NCBI GenBank assembly: GCA_946617165.1
Contig: CAMOJP010000008.1
Location: 1-38,127 of the forward strand
DNA: 38,127 bases
Source of the DNA: an uncultured Bacteroidales bacterium
GTDB taxonomy: Bacteria; Bacteroidota; Bacteroidia; Bacteroidales; Paludibacteraceae
Direction: 5' to 3'
The stretch's first letter is position 1. Every line of letters starts with the position of its first letter. The notes beneath the pieces are model-generated. The model made no database searches. It saw only the letters and a program-made list of their open reading frames with translations, and was not told the origin of the DNA. The position numbers and the translations under genes are program-made. This document shows, in pieces, positions 18,262 through 27,620 of this stretch.

Positions 18262-19797
18262 TTATTTCTCTTTCCACCAATTGAAGTGGTAAGCCAGTTT
18301 TACACCGACATCGAAATAACCGACTCCCTTACCATAAGCGTCGGTAGCAGGAATGACTGTTACGACAGCGTTCTTACCGGTAGCAGGAGCTTCGGTAATG
18401 TCAATAATAGACGAAGACTCTTTACCTTTGTAGAGAGAATATACGCTATAGTTACCATATACACCTATACCGAGAGAGTTACGATTTCTAAATGTAAACT
18501 CATAGCCTAACTCAGCACCAAGCATAATATTGATGGTAGAAGCATTCCATTTACCTTTGGAGTCAGCTTGTTCGTCGCTAACGACACCGGTAATCTGAAC
18601 GTTTTTAACCGTGACGCCCTCGTCCGGGAAAGTAGCACTGATCTCAGGGTCGGAAATTTTCTGGTTATAGTTTTCGTAAACCGGTAATGTAAAGCGGGGA
18701 CCTACATTGAAGAAGAAACCGTTTTCATGAATCATACTGAACATAACGGGTACTTCAAGTTGGATTTGGCCGTCATACTCTTTTGCCTTAGACGCTTTAA
18801 CCGTATAATCGAGGTAACCGGCACTCTCCTCTGTAGAAGGAACTTTAAAGCTTTCATCCACTTCACCGGAGACGTGTGAGCGAGCATAACCTGCACCTAA
18901 ACCGACAAGAAGACCGTATTGCATCTTCTTACCGAATTTCTTCCAGTAGTGAGCATATTGCAAGTCCAACATTACGTCAAATCCGACATTCCATTTTCCG
19001 TCTTTGAATGCGTCATCCATATTCTGGAGCAGAGAAGCTGCACCTCCACGCAGACCGATTGTGAAGCGGTCGCATGAGAAGTTTTGTTTCTGCTCGCTCA
19101 TTACTACGAATGCTGCTTCGTTACCGTTAGGATTATTATAGAAAGCCTCGCGTAAGGAGTCGCGGGTAGCCTTAGCCACAGAGTCACGATACTGGCGGTA
19201 AGCGGTTGAGTCTGCTTTAGCTTGCTCAATAGAATCCTGACGAGCTACAGCAGCCAATGAGTCTTGACGTGCAGCCTCTTGCGCAGCAGCTATAGCAGCA
19301 GCGGCAGCAGTAGCTTTGGCGATAGAGTCCTGTCGAGCGGCTTGTTCTTGAGCGGCTTGGATAGAGTCCTGTTCCGCCTTCTTAGCCGCAGCACGACGGG
19401 CTGCTTCCTGCTGTGCTTCCTGTTCGGCTTGCTGTTGAGCTTGCTGTTGAACTTGCTGTTGAGCTTGCTGTTGAGCCTTTTGTTCTTCCTGAGCCTTTTG
19501 AGGGGTAGAAGATTTCTTATAGATATCGTCCGGACCTACCCATGAATAGATACCGCGAATCAATATACCATTCGGCCAACGGCGGCCGCCAATTTGCTGA
19601 ATAGTATGCTCTATGTCATACACCCACTTGGACATTTTCTCACCGGTGAGATAACGCTCATGATTACGTTTAATCATGATGGTGTCACCAACGTTGAAGT
19701 CAGACGATGTCTCAGCAGGAGCAGTCTCTTGAGCTGACACACTCATTGCGAATAATAAACCGGTGGCAACGAATAAATTTCTCATTATTGTTTTCAT
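18262..19797 (-). CDS. Outer-membrane beta-barrel protein with N-terminal SH3-like domain and Gln/Ala-rich coiled-coil linker
   Basis: Signal peptide ending SVSAQ; FNVGDTIMIKRNHERYLTGEKMSKWVYDIEHTIQQIGGRRWPNGILIRGIYSWVGPDDI; (QQQA)n and ARQDS(I/L) linker; barrel-like strands to C-terminal AYHFNWWKEK. Confidence 0.8.
   Translation of the reverse strand: MKTIMRNLFVATGLLFAMSVSAQETAPAETSSDFNVGDTIMIKRNHERYLTGEKMSKWVYDIEHTIQQIGGRRWPNGILIRGIYSWVGPDDIYKKSSTPQKAQEEQKAQQQAQQQVQQQAQQQAEQEAQQEAARRAAAKKAEQDSIQAAQEQAARQDSIAKATAAAAAIAAAQEAARQDSLAAVARQDSIEQAKADSTAYRQYRDSVAKATRDSLREAFYNNPNGNEAAFVVMSEQKQNFSCDRFTIGLRGGAASLLQNMDDAFKDGKWNVGFDVMLDLQYAHYWKKFGKKMQYGLLVGLGAGYARSHVSGEVDESFKVPSTEESAGYLDYTVKASKAKEYDGQIQLEVPVMFSMIHENGFFFNVGPRFTLPVYENYNQKISDPEISATFPDEGVTVKNVQITGVVSDEQADSKGKWNASTINIMLGAELGYEFTFRNRNSLGIGVYGNYSVYSLYKGKESSSIIDITEAPATGKNAVVTVIPATDAYGKGVGYFDVGVKLAYHFNWWKEK
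19427..19474 (-). repeat. Four copies of a 12-nt tandem repeat (coding QQQA/QQQV units)
   Basis: Plus strand: GCTTGCTGTTGA, GCTTGCTGTTGA, ACTTGCTGTTGA, GCTTGCTGTTGA. Confidence 0.9.
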
Positions 19798-19812
19798 GTT
19801 GTTGTCCTCCTA

Positions 19813-22800
19813 TTATTTAACGATGTAACGAAGGGTTAACTTAGTTTCTCCGGTCAACACCTCGACCATATAGAATCCGCTTTCTTTCTGCGCAGGCATT
19901 AAGAAGGTAGATTGGTCATTAACAGTATATTGATTGAGGAGTCTTCCGGCAGTAGAGAATACGCGAACGACGGTTGTTTTCTCTGCATCAAGATTTCTCA
20001 ACTGAATCTGCTCAGCCGGTTGCGCCAATGTAGGAACCAAGTGCGGAGCACCGGTAGGAGCATCACAGTCAACTACAACAGTCGTACCTACTCTTGCACA
20101 GCCGTCTTCTCCGTCTGCGACTTTGATGACAGCATAGTAGGAGCCGGTCAGCGGTTGTCCGGTTGTGTAGTAGAATCCTATAGCAATCGGTTCGTCAGAG
20201 CCCACTTTATACCACGTTACATCTTCTTCCGTATATTCCCATTTGGTCGTAGCGTCAATTTGGTTCTTATTGATCATCACAATCATATTACCATACTTAG
20301 CTACAGCAGGTAATACTTCGTATTGGTCATAAGTAAGATTGAGCGTCAACTTATAAACGGAGTCGCAACCTGCAACGGTATATAAGCTATCGTAATAAAC
20401 ACCACTCTTGATGTAACGTTGGTCACGCCATGTAAATTCGTTACATGCACTCTCGGTATCCTCGAACAGGTAAGAATTGTTCAGTACCAAGTGGAGCATT
20501 GCTAACGAGTCACAGCCTTCGGCATTAGTAAAGAGTTTCTCATAATCACCGGAAGCCGTATAACTATCTCCATTCCATATGTAACTATCAGCGCAGAGAA
20601 CGACCGTCTCCTTGGCTACAGGAGATGAGTAGTTAAGATGCAGTATCAATTCGTAAACGCTATCACCGCAGTACGGAGCAGGCTTAGCCTCATGATAGTA
20701 ATATGTACCACTCGCATCATAGGTTTCACCATTTCTTTCCCATTTGAAGGAGTCGCATGAGATAGTCGGAATTGTAGCCCAAACGGTATCATTGGAGCAA
20801 GACGCCGGTTTAATCTCAAAGAAAACTTCATAGCGTTGGACTTCATTATCGGCACAATAGCCTTTTACAACCAATAGGAGTGTATCAATACCAACTTCCT
20901 TATACGGAGTGACAGTATCCAACTTACCCTCTTGGGTTTCATCCAAATAACCATCCCCATCATATACGGGTTCTGCCCAATAAACAGTGTCAACTCGAAT
21001 GATGGAGTCAGCCGCTTCCGCCGCCGCTTTCATAAGTGCGGTGAGTTGGATGCTAGAAGCATCAACAGACAAGTTCTTATTAACCTCCAAGACAGGAGCC
21101 ATTCCCAAGTTAGTGATGGAGTCAGCATCAAGTGTATCAGGTTTCATGATAGGACGAACGATAAAGAGGGTTATTGAGTCTCTCATCTGTACGCCGTCTC
21201 TCCAACTTACGGTATCACTCCAAACCTGTTTTTCGTTGATGATTTCGTAGGTTTGTCCGGTAATGGTATCTCTATACGTTTCACCATTACAGATAAGCAC
21301 ATTAATTGTATCGCGGTCTATTTGACGCGGCAGCGTATCAATGAGTTCAACCCACATCCAAGTCGGTTGGTCTGCATTGTATTCGATACGCAGGTCTGAC
21401 CAGCCGACAGTAGCTAACAAGTCGCGGTCAGCATCAATAGAGTCGCTAATTGCAATACTCTTCGTCTCAGTTTTGGTAGCATCCTCGCGGCAGTCGAAGT
21501 AGAGTGAAGCAGTGATATTAGCGGTAGTACCGGGCTCTCCCCAGTTCTCAATATGGATACGCAGGTCTTTGTCTTCCGGAATCTTAGTCGAATCAATATC
21601 TACAATATACCAAAGAGTTTCGTTAGCAGGATGTACATTTCCGTGTTCCCAGTCGAATGTGATTGCCTCATCGCAGATGTCCCCATTAGCGCGATCTAAG
21701 GTAATACCCCACTTAACAGGTGCAGTCGGTTTGAACATCACATACATTGTGAGTGAATCTTCGGTAATGAATACGCGTGCCAGACTATCAATATAACTGA
21801 TATCGGTCTCATCGATAGAGAATCCTCCGCCACCACCGATACGGTTATTGAAGCGTCTAATCAAACTGCTGATAGCAGCCTTGAACGGTTTTTCAACCTT
21901 ACGGTTAGCGGTGAGGGTACGTGAGCGTTCCGGAATTTTGTAAGTAAGTGTATCCATCCATGTTGCGGTTGAAGTCACTTTAACATCAAAGTCATTCGGG
22001 TTCTCAACATATATCTTGGCGCTGTCAGTGAGGAGGTAGTTATTACGCATCTGCGGCAGACAAACGGCGAACCAGTTCTCCTCGTTAGCAGTCAAGGTAT
22101 ATACGACATTCGGTGCCGCCGTTTTAGCGATAGACTTGAGGTCTTTTTCAGGAGCGGTATCGTAGTCAGCGATAGAGGTAGCGAAATGAATCTCCTGATT
22201 GGTTTCAATACGGATATAGAGGTCTTTATCAGCCAATCCGTAGATGAAGTAAGCCGGGATATTATGCGTTGTGCTCTTTCCCGCAGGAATCTTACGCTCT
22301 TCACGTCCGTCGAAGAAATCTTCTCCGGCGCAATCCTCATAGACACCTACTTTAACGGTTGTTTTCTGAGTTGGTGAAGAAGCGACATGCACTTTCAAGC
22401 TCTTGCCGTGCAGTGTTTTGTCCTTCTTGAGGTCGGCTACGTTAATACGATACCACATAACGGTATTAGCAGCCTGGCTGATAGTATCTACCAATTGGAT
22501 TGGGCGAGCAGACATACAGTCATTACCCGTTTTCGGATCTTCGATAGAAGCCTTAAACTCAATAGCACCTTGCGCAATAACACGCATATAAACAACATCT
22601 TTGTTCATATACTGCTCAATCGTGGTACGAGCTATTTGTTTAGAAAGCGGCTGATTAGCAGAAAGGCTCTCTTTCTTTCCCATCATAGCTTGTGTAATCG
22701 GGCAAGCGAAAGCTCCCTCTACGAGTACGGTATTGCGAGAGTTGGTAAGGTTCTTAACATATGCCTTAGGTGCCAAGTCATTACCGGCAAACTTCTGCAG

Positions 22801-25146
22801 TTCGGATTTATCCATCTTATACCAGGCTGTATCAACCGTTTGTGTATAGAGACTGTCGAATACGAACTCATGTGCGCCTTCCAGGGCAGAGCATGGAATT
22901 TCGTCAAACGGTTTCGGGTCAATCAATTTAGCCGAAACATGTACTTCTGTTGAAGTAATAAGACGAACATAAAGGCTGTCCGAAGAGAGTTCGCTAAAGG
23001 TACTGTTAACGAAAGTATGTGTTTTCGTTTCATCAGCAGCCAACTTAAAGTCTTGTGTTTGCGGAGTAGCATCATCCGGACAAGAGTAGGATATCCATGC
23101 AGAACCTGTGCATGCGTTTTGAGCATCTTTGTTTTTAATAGTTATTTGCACATCTTTCTTTTCTTTGACAGCTTTTGAAAGATCCACTACATACCAAGAG
23201 TTAGCTCCGGCTTTCTGGTCATTACCGCTAACCCAGTTGAACCGAATAGCAGAAGCGCAGTCGGTACCGGCAGGAACAGCCTGACGACGCACCTCGAACT
23301 TAATGGGTTGTGTTGCTTCAACGCGGATATAAACAGAGTCGTTTTGGATATTCTCAAACATGTTACGTGAGAGTTGTTTCTCATATACGCCACCGGCAGG
23401 GATGGATAATTTTCTCTCTTGGTCAGGTAACGTATCCGGGCACTCGAGTGAAAGACGTCCTTTGATTGTGACAGCAGCGGTCTCACTTAAGTTAGTGATG
23501 ACTACGGTCGGGTAAGATTGTTGGTTACGTACTTTACGCATATCAATCTTATACCAGATAGCGGTATCTGCTTTCTGTTGTCCTCCATCAGTCCAGTCGA
23601 ACATTGTAGCCGTAAGACATGCCTCGTCGCGTGCGGGCAGTTCGGTAGCAAGTGTATCTGCACGGAAGTGTATCGGCTGTGAGGTCTCAAGCCCAACCCA
23701 GATAGTGTCGGTCATCATCGCATAGGTTGCGTAACCTAAAGTTTTAGAAGCGAACTGATTAGCAGCGATAGAAGAAGAGAATTCTTGCAGGTCGATATAA
23801 GGGCAGCTGAAAGCAACCATTGCTTTAAGAGTTGTTCTTGCATCTCCAAGATTAGTGACAGTTACTTTAATATCTCTTATATCTTTTTTAGCCTCGCGTA
23901 CATCAACGGCATACCACTGAGTCGTTTTACCGGCCTGGTCATGACCTTTAACCCAATCGAAGTCAATATTGGTTTTACAAGCCTTACCCTCACGTACGTG
24001 TTTGAAGCGTCCATAGAGGTTAAAAGGAGCATTGTTTTGAATGAAGATATAAACATACTCGTTCGTCAGACCTTCGAGTGTATTTTTCTTAATCACTTCG
24101 ATAGTCTCTTCGTCAGCAGCGAGTGTAAGTTGGTCGCCTTGCGTGCTGTAAGCCGGAAGGGCAAAAGCCATCTTACGGGTCATGGATACCGTTGCCCCCC
24201 CCTCGTTACGGAAGGTAAACTCGGGCTCGTATTTAGTAATACTGTTCATCTCAGCTACGCTGATACGATAGTAGTGTTTACCGGCAGGAATGTTCTTTAT
24301 TGTGTCGGTAACATGCAGTTCTTCCCACGAGTCAGTAACGTCCATAATCGGCGGAACAGGCACTACCGGAGGCTCAAGGAATGAAGCCTTGAGGGCCATA
24401 CGTTGTGTGTTCTCGATGCTAACATAGAGTTCGTCACCGGCAACGGCTTTAATCATGCTGTTCGGCACGGTGTCGTAAATAGTAGCACCTGCAGCGACTT
24501 CAATCACACGTGTAGTCACACCGCTTGACGGGCAGTCGAGAGACTGACCTGCGTAGAGTTTCATTGTGTTAGTCCCTTTGTTTGTGATAGAGACGCACAC
24601 ATCTTTGTCCTGTGCTTTAGCGTTCGTCAGGTCCACTTTGAACCACTCTACGTCGCCTACGCTACGTTCAAATCCATTTGTCCAATCAAGCGGAGTCGCC
24701 TCTTTACAAAGATCGTTAAGGTCAGCGGCTTCAAACACTTTTGCACTCAATTGTACCTTTCTGTTTGTCTTAAGAGTTAAGTAAATCTCTTTTTGTTTCA
24801 TACGTACAAGCGTAGAAGCATTAGCAGACCATTCTTTACACTGCTTAGCACCAATCGTGTACGTTTTCGTTTCTGTTTGACCGGCTACGGTAGCGTTAAG
24901 CGTTACAGTAGCATCTCCATCGCTGTTGACGTTCGTGAGATAGAGTTTGAGCGCCGGGTTCTCCTCCTCATAAAGCGGGGAGAGATCCACCACGTACCAA
25001 ACTGCAGCAGTTCCGCCATCTTGTGTCATAGGCGTTCCCCACGTGAAGTCTTTAGCATCGAGTTTAGTCTTACCAGAGTTGTTACCAATCGCCAATAAAG
25101 GAAGAACCATCATGGTTGCGGCGATTAATGTAAAAATCTTTTTCAT
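19813..25146 (-). CDS. Giant secreted multi-domain surface protein with T9SS-type C-terminal sorting domain (1777 aa)
   Basis: Signal peptide MKKIFTLIAATMMVLPLLAIG; about ten divergent modules of roughly 120 aa; CDS-type repeats; C terminus VVRVFSTAGRLLNQYTVNDQSTFLMPAQKESGFYMVEVLTGETKLTLRYIVK. Confidence 0.9.
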   Translation of the reverse strand: MKKIFTLIAATMMVLPLLAIGNNSGKTKLDAKDFTWGTPMTQDGGTAAVWYVVDLSPLYEEENPALKLYLTNVNSDGDATVTLNATVAGQTETKTYTIGAKQCKEWSANASTLVRMKQKEIYLTLKTNRKVQLSAKVFEAADLNDLCKEATPLDWTNGFERSVGDVEWFKVDLTNAKAQDKDVCVSITNKGTNTMKLYAGQSLDCPSSGVTTRVIEVAAGATIYDTVPNSMIKAVAGDELYVSIENTQRMALKASFLEPPVVPVPPIMDVTDSWEELHVTDTIKNIPAGKHYYRISVAEMNSITKYEPEFTFRNEGGATVSMTRKMAFALPAYSTQGDQLTLAADEETIEVIKKNTLEGLTNEYVYIFIQNNAPFNLYGRFKHVREGKACKTNIDFDWVKGHDQAGKTTQWYAVDVREAKKDIRDIKVTVTNLGDARTTLKAMVAFSCPYIDLQEFSSSIAANQFASKTLGYATYAMMTDTIWVGLETSQPIHFRADTLATELPARDEACLTATMFDWTDGGQQKADTAIWYKIDMRKVRNQQSYPTVVITNLSETAAVTIKGRLSLECPDTLPDQERKLSIPAGGVYEKQLSRNMFENIQNDSVYIRVEATQPIKFEVRRQAVPAGTDCASAIRFNWVSGNDQKAGANSWYVVDLSKAVKEKKDVQITIKNKDAQNACTGSAWISYSCPDDATPQTQDFKLAADETKTHTFVNSTFSELSSDSLYVRLITSTEVHVSAKLIDPKPFDEIPCSALEGAHEFVFDSLYTQTVDTAWYKMDKSELQKFAGNDLAPKAYVKNLTNSRNTVLVEGAFACPITQAMMGKKESLSANQPLSKQIARTTIEQYMNKDVVYMRVIAQGAIEFKASIEDPKTGNDCMSARPIQLVDTISQAANTVMWYRINVADLKKDKTLHGKSLKVHVASSPTQKTTVKVGVYEDCAGEDFFDGREERKIPAGKSTTHNIPAYFIYGLADKDLYIRIETNQEIHFATSIADYDTAPEKDLKSIAKTAAPNVVYTLTANEENWFAVCLPQMRNNYLLTDSAKIYVENPNDFDVKVTSTATWMDTLTYKIPERSRTLTANRKVEKPFKAAISSLIRRFNNRIGGGGGFSIDETDISYIDSLARVFITEDSLTMYVMFKPTAPVKWGITLDRANGDICDEAITFDWEHGNVHPANETLWYIVDIDSTKIPEDKDLRIHIENWGEPGTTANITASLYFDCREDATKTETKSIAISDSIDADRDLLATVGWSDLRIEYNADQPTWMWVELIDTLPRQIDRDTINVLICNGETYRDTITGQTYEIINEKQVWSDTVSWRDGVQMRDSITLFIVRPIMKPDTLDADSITNLGMAPVLEVNKNLSVDASSIQLTALMKAAAEAADSIIRVDTVYWAEPVYDGDGYLDETQEGKLDTVTPYKEVGIDTLLLVVKGYCADNEVQRYEVFFEIKPASCSNDTVWATIPTISCDSFKWERNGETYDASGTYYYHEAKPAPYCGDSVYELILHLNYSSPVAKETVVLCADSYIWNGDSYTASGDYEKLFTNAEGCDSLAMLHLVLNNSYLFEDTESACNEFTWRDQRYIKSGVYYDSLYTVAGCDSVYKLTLNLTYDQYEVLPAVAKYGNMIVMINKNQIDATTKWEYTEEDVTWYKVGSDEPIAIGFYYTTGQPLTGSYYAVIKVADGEDGCARVGTTVVVDCDAPTGAPHLVPTLAQPAEQIQLRNLDAEKTTVVRVFSTAGRLLNQYTVNDQSTFLMPAQKESGFYMVEVLTGETKLTLRYIVK
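21340..25080 (-). repeat. About ten divergent tandem protein modules (WY-VD ... SCP ... YVRIE-T-P pattern)
   Basis: Examples: EWFKVDLTNAKAQDKDVCVSITNKG; QWYAVDVREAKKDIRDIKVTVTNLG; IWYKIDMRKVRNQQSYPTVVITNLS; SWYVVDLSKAVKEKKDVQITIKNKD; LWYIVDIDSTKIPEDKDLRIHIENWG. Boundaries approximate. Confidence 0.8.
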
Positions 25147-25184
25147 ACTAAAACGTTGATTTTTTAATTTGTTTATAAATTAAG

Positions 25185-26750
25185 TTAATTATATTTTCGT
25201 CCGAGTAAATCGTATCGGTTTCCATTTCTAATTATAACTATTTGCCCCTCCTTCAGGTACTTACCTACCGCGGCTGGAGTTAAGATCGGATAGGTCGATG
25301 ACGTAATGATTTCTTCCCCTTTCAGGACAGTGACTAAGATGCGTCGGTCGCATTGTCCTTTTTGGGAAGCGGTAACGAGGGTATCGCCATATTGGTTGAG
25401 CACGATATTATACGGCGCATAAGTATAACCGGCTGTTATCTTGCTTGGAGCGACAATAACGGTATCATACTCCAAATCCGGTTCTTGGATTGTTACTTTA
25501 ATGGTATCAACTGCCCAAATATCGGGGGTTATCCATGCTGAATCGACAGCGGTTGTATCAGTTGAATACAGATTATCACCGAAGGCATAGCCTTTGCCTT
25601 GGCAAATGACGGTATCAATTCTCTCGTGCTGCGTGGTGTAGAGATGTTGAACGTGTATATACCAGAGTTGGTCACAAGTATTCTTTTTACGTATTGTAGA
25701 GGTGTAGTCTCCCCAGCCGTCTTTAGGGATATAGATATTACGATAGGACTTAGGCAGTTGAGATGCTGAGAGGCGCAGTGTATCAAACTGCGGTTCGACC
25801 GGTTCAACCGTCAGTTTGACAGTAGTCCAAGAGAGCGTATCACCACCGGTCCACATGGTGTCTTTGGAATAAACAGTAGTCTCCAGTAATACTGTATCGC
25901 GCAGTTCAAGGCGCTTACCGTGACAGAAAGTGGTATCAATGAGTTGCGCATTACGGATGATATTATTGTGGTAGATAATTCGTCCGACATAATCCTCCGG
26001 ATGTTCGACATGGATATAGAGGTTCTTTCCTGCCTGTTTAGCAGCCTTCACTTCAACAGAGTCCAGAGTCATGACATAGATAGAATCTTTCAGTACAGAG
26101 CGTCCTATTTCGGGACCGTTACATGAATCTTTGGTCACATAGACAGTAGCAGGCATATTTTTCTTCTGCTTCCATACTATAAATCCCCGGCCATAGGATG
26201 ACATACGCTCAGGAGTAAGTACATATACATTACTGGGTGCGGAGCATACATTAGCAGCTTTAGCGAATACAGGTAGAATATCATTGCAAGTTGAAACGGG
26301 TCCTTGGTCATACGGATAGCAGTAGACGGTACCTTTACCTTTGTTATTGGGATAGATACGGATATGCGGTGTAAGGGTTTGCGCCATCATCTGTGCCATT
26401 TCGCCCATTTCTTCAATTTTCTTATTGATTTTCTCCACTTCCATTTCCCTCAACTGGTTAGGTCCCACGGTGAGTGAGAAAGAAGGAATTTTAGAAGTAC
26501 AGAAAGCATACACATCGATTGTCACCGACACATCGGAATACCAGGAAGCGGATACGCCTCTCTTGATATCGTCCAGTGTAGCGGTGTACCAGACGGTGTC
26601 CTTTATCTCACGCTCCAGAGGGAAGGTAAAAGGGATAGAAGCATACCAACAGTCATCGTAGTAATAAGGGTTTTCAGACCACATATAATTTACGCAGGCT
26701 GTCAGCAGGAGCACTATGAACAATGTTTTTTTCATTACTGTTTTCATCAT
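25185..26750 (-). CDS. Secreted surface protein with short C-terminal NG-YDLLGRKYN tail (521 aa)
   Basis: Signal peptide; N-terminal WYTATLDDIKRG... module resembling the 1777-aa protein; two C-x-GK-type modules; tail LKEGQIVIIRNGNRYDLLGRKYN. Confidence 0.82.
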   Translation of the reverse strand: MMKTVMKKTLFIVLLLTACVNYMWSENPYYYDDCWYASIPFTFPLEREIKDTVWYTATLDDIKRGVSASWYSDVSVTIDVYAFCTSKIPSFSLTVGPNQLREMEVEKINKKIEEMGEMAQMMAQTLTPHIRIYPNNKGKGTVYCYPYDQGPVSTCNDILPVFAKAANVCSAPSNVYVLTPERMSSYGRGFIVWKQKKNMPATVYVTKDSCNGPEIGRSVLKDSIYVMTLDSVEVKAAKQAGKNLYIHVEHPEDYVGRIIYHNNIIRNAQLIDTTFCHGKRLELRDTVLLETTVYSKDTMWTGGDTLSWTTVKLTVEPVEPQFDTLRLSASQLPKSYRNIYIPKDGWGDYTSTIRKKNTCDQLWYIHVQHLYTTQHERIDTVICQGKGYAFGDNLYSTDTTAVDSAWITPDIWAVDTIKVTIQEPDLEYDTVIVAPSKITAGYTYAPYNIVLNQYGDTLVTASQKGQCDRRILVTVLKGEEIITSSTYPILTPAAVGKYLKEGQIVIIRNGNRYDLLGRKYN

Positions 26751-26762
26751 CTTAATTGTATT

Positions 26763-27620
26763 TTAATAATTCAGACAGACGCATGTCTTATGCGGTCTGA
26801 TTCCGACTAATAGTGTCAGTTTAGCGCCCACGGCGAGGGTGCGGGAAGTCATATCGCTGTTGCACTTAACGGTAGGCATGACGGTAGCATCGGTATAGGG
26901 AGCCTGCATAGTTGCCGCCGGCTGGTTTTGTCCGGGTCTGTAAGCGTTCAAAATACCGCAGTCCGCCCATATGCCCCATTTGAGCCGCAGGAGGCTTTGG
27001 TTATTTTTGTCAGGCAGGTTAATCGGTCCGCCTATTTCGAGGTGAGCAAGCAGTTGGACTCTCCATTTCAGTTGCTCATATGCCCCGCCGTTAGATTGGA
27101 CTAATATATCGGTTTGCGAGCCGGGTAATACGCCGTAGTAATCAGACCAGGCCTGTACATGCGCTTCGGCTTTGGCATCTCCCCAAACGGCGATAGCGGG
27201 TTTGAGTCCGGCAAGGAAATAAAAAGGTCCGAAGTCGCATCCTGCAGCAACAGGAAGAGCCAGATTAGCCATGCGGTAAGCTTCGCGGCGTTGGTTCATA
27301 ACTCCATATCGCATTATTTCCAGTCCGTTTTGCATCATACGCGTACTATCGCTAAAGGCATTGGCGCGGTTAGTCATATAGCCGAATTGTCCCTCCAAAC
27401 CGACGTGGATAACAAGCAGGCGGTTCACATATCGGTATCCGAGTCCGAGGTTAACGGCGGCTCCTTCACCGGGTTTGAGTTCGTTACCGGTAGTGAGCAG
27501 GGCTTGATATCCGGCACCCACCTCCACCGCAAAGAAATCGCGGAGATTGCGTCTATAGGGAGTAGCAACGACAGACATCGTTGTAGCAAGTACCAATATG
27601 ATAATCAAGCCGCGTTTCAT
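26763..27620 (-). CDS. Outer-membrane beta-barrel protein
   Basis: Signal peptide MKRGLIIILVLATTMSVVA; FAVEVGAGYQALL, AAVNLGLGYRYVNRLLVIHVGLEGQFGY, LAVGAKLTLLVGIRP strand pattern. Start at 27620 overlaps the preceding TAA (TAATG). Confidence 0.75.
   Translation of the reverse strand: MKRGLIIILVLATTMSVVATPYRRNLRDFFAVEVGAGYQALLTTGNELKPGEGAAVNLGLGYRYVNRLLVIHVGLEGQFGYMTNRANAFSDSTRMMQNGLEIMRYGVMNQRREAYRMANLALPVAAGCDFGPFYFLAGLKPAIAVWGDAKAEAHVQAWSDYYGVLPGSQTDILVQSNGGAYEQLKWRVQLLAHLEIGGPINLPDKNNQSLLRLKWGIWADCGILNAYRPGQNQPAATMQAPYTDATVMPTVKCNSDMTSRTLAVGAKLTLLVGIRPHKTCVCLNY

Noticed and set aside
19427-19474. Considered as a CRISPR-like repeat array
   Set aside because: Units are contiguous 12-mers in frame inside a coding region with no spacers.
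19264-19545. Plus-strand ORF with Leu/Ser-rich apparent TM segments
   Set aside because: It is the antisense reading of the Gln/Ala repeat; the hydrophobicity is a by-product of the CAG/GCA-type repeat.
26763-27620. Considered as a PorP/SprF-type T9SS partner protein
   Set aside because: Size and location fit, but the typical N-terminal SprF/PorP motif (Q-P-YSQYMFNP---NPA-AG) is absent; called only as a generic barrel.
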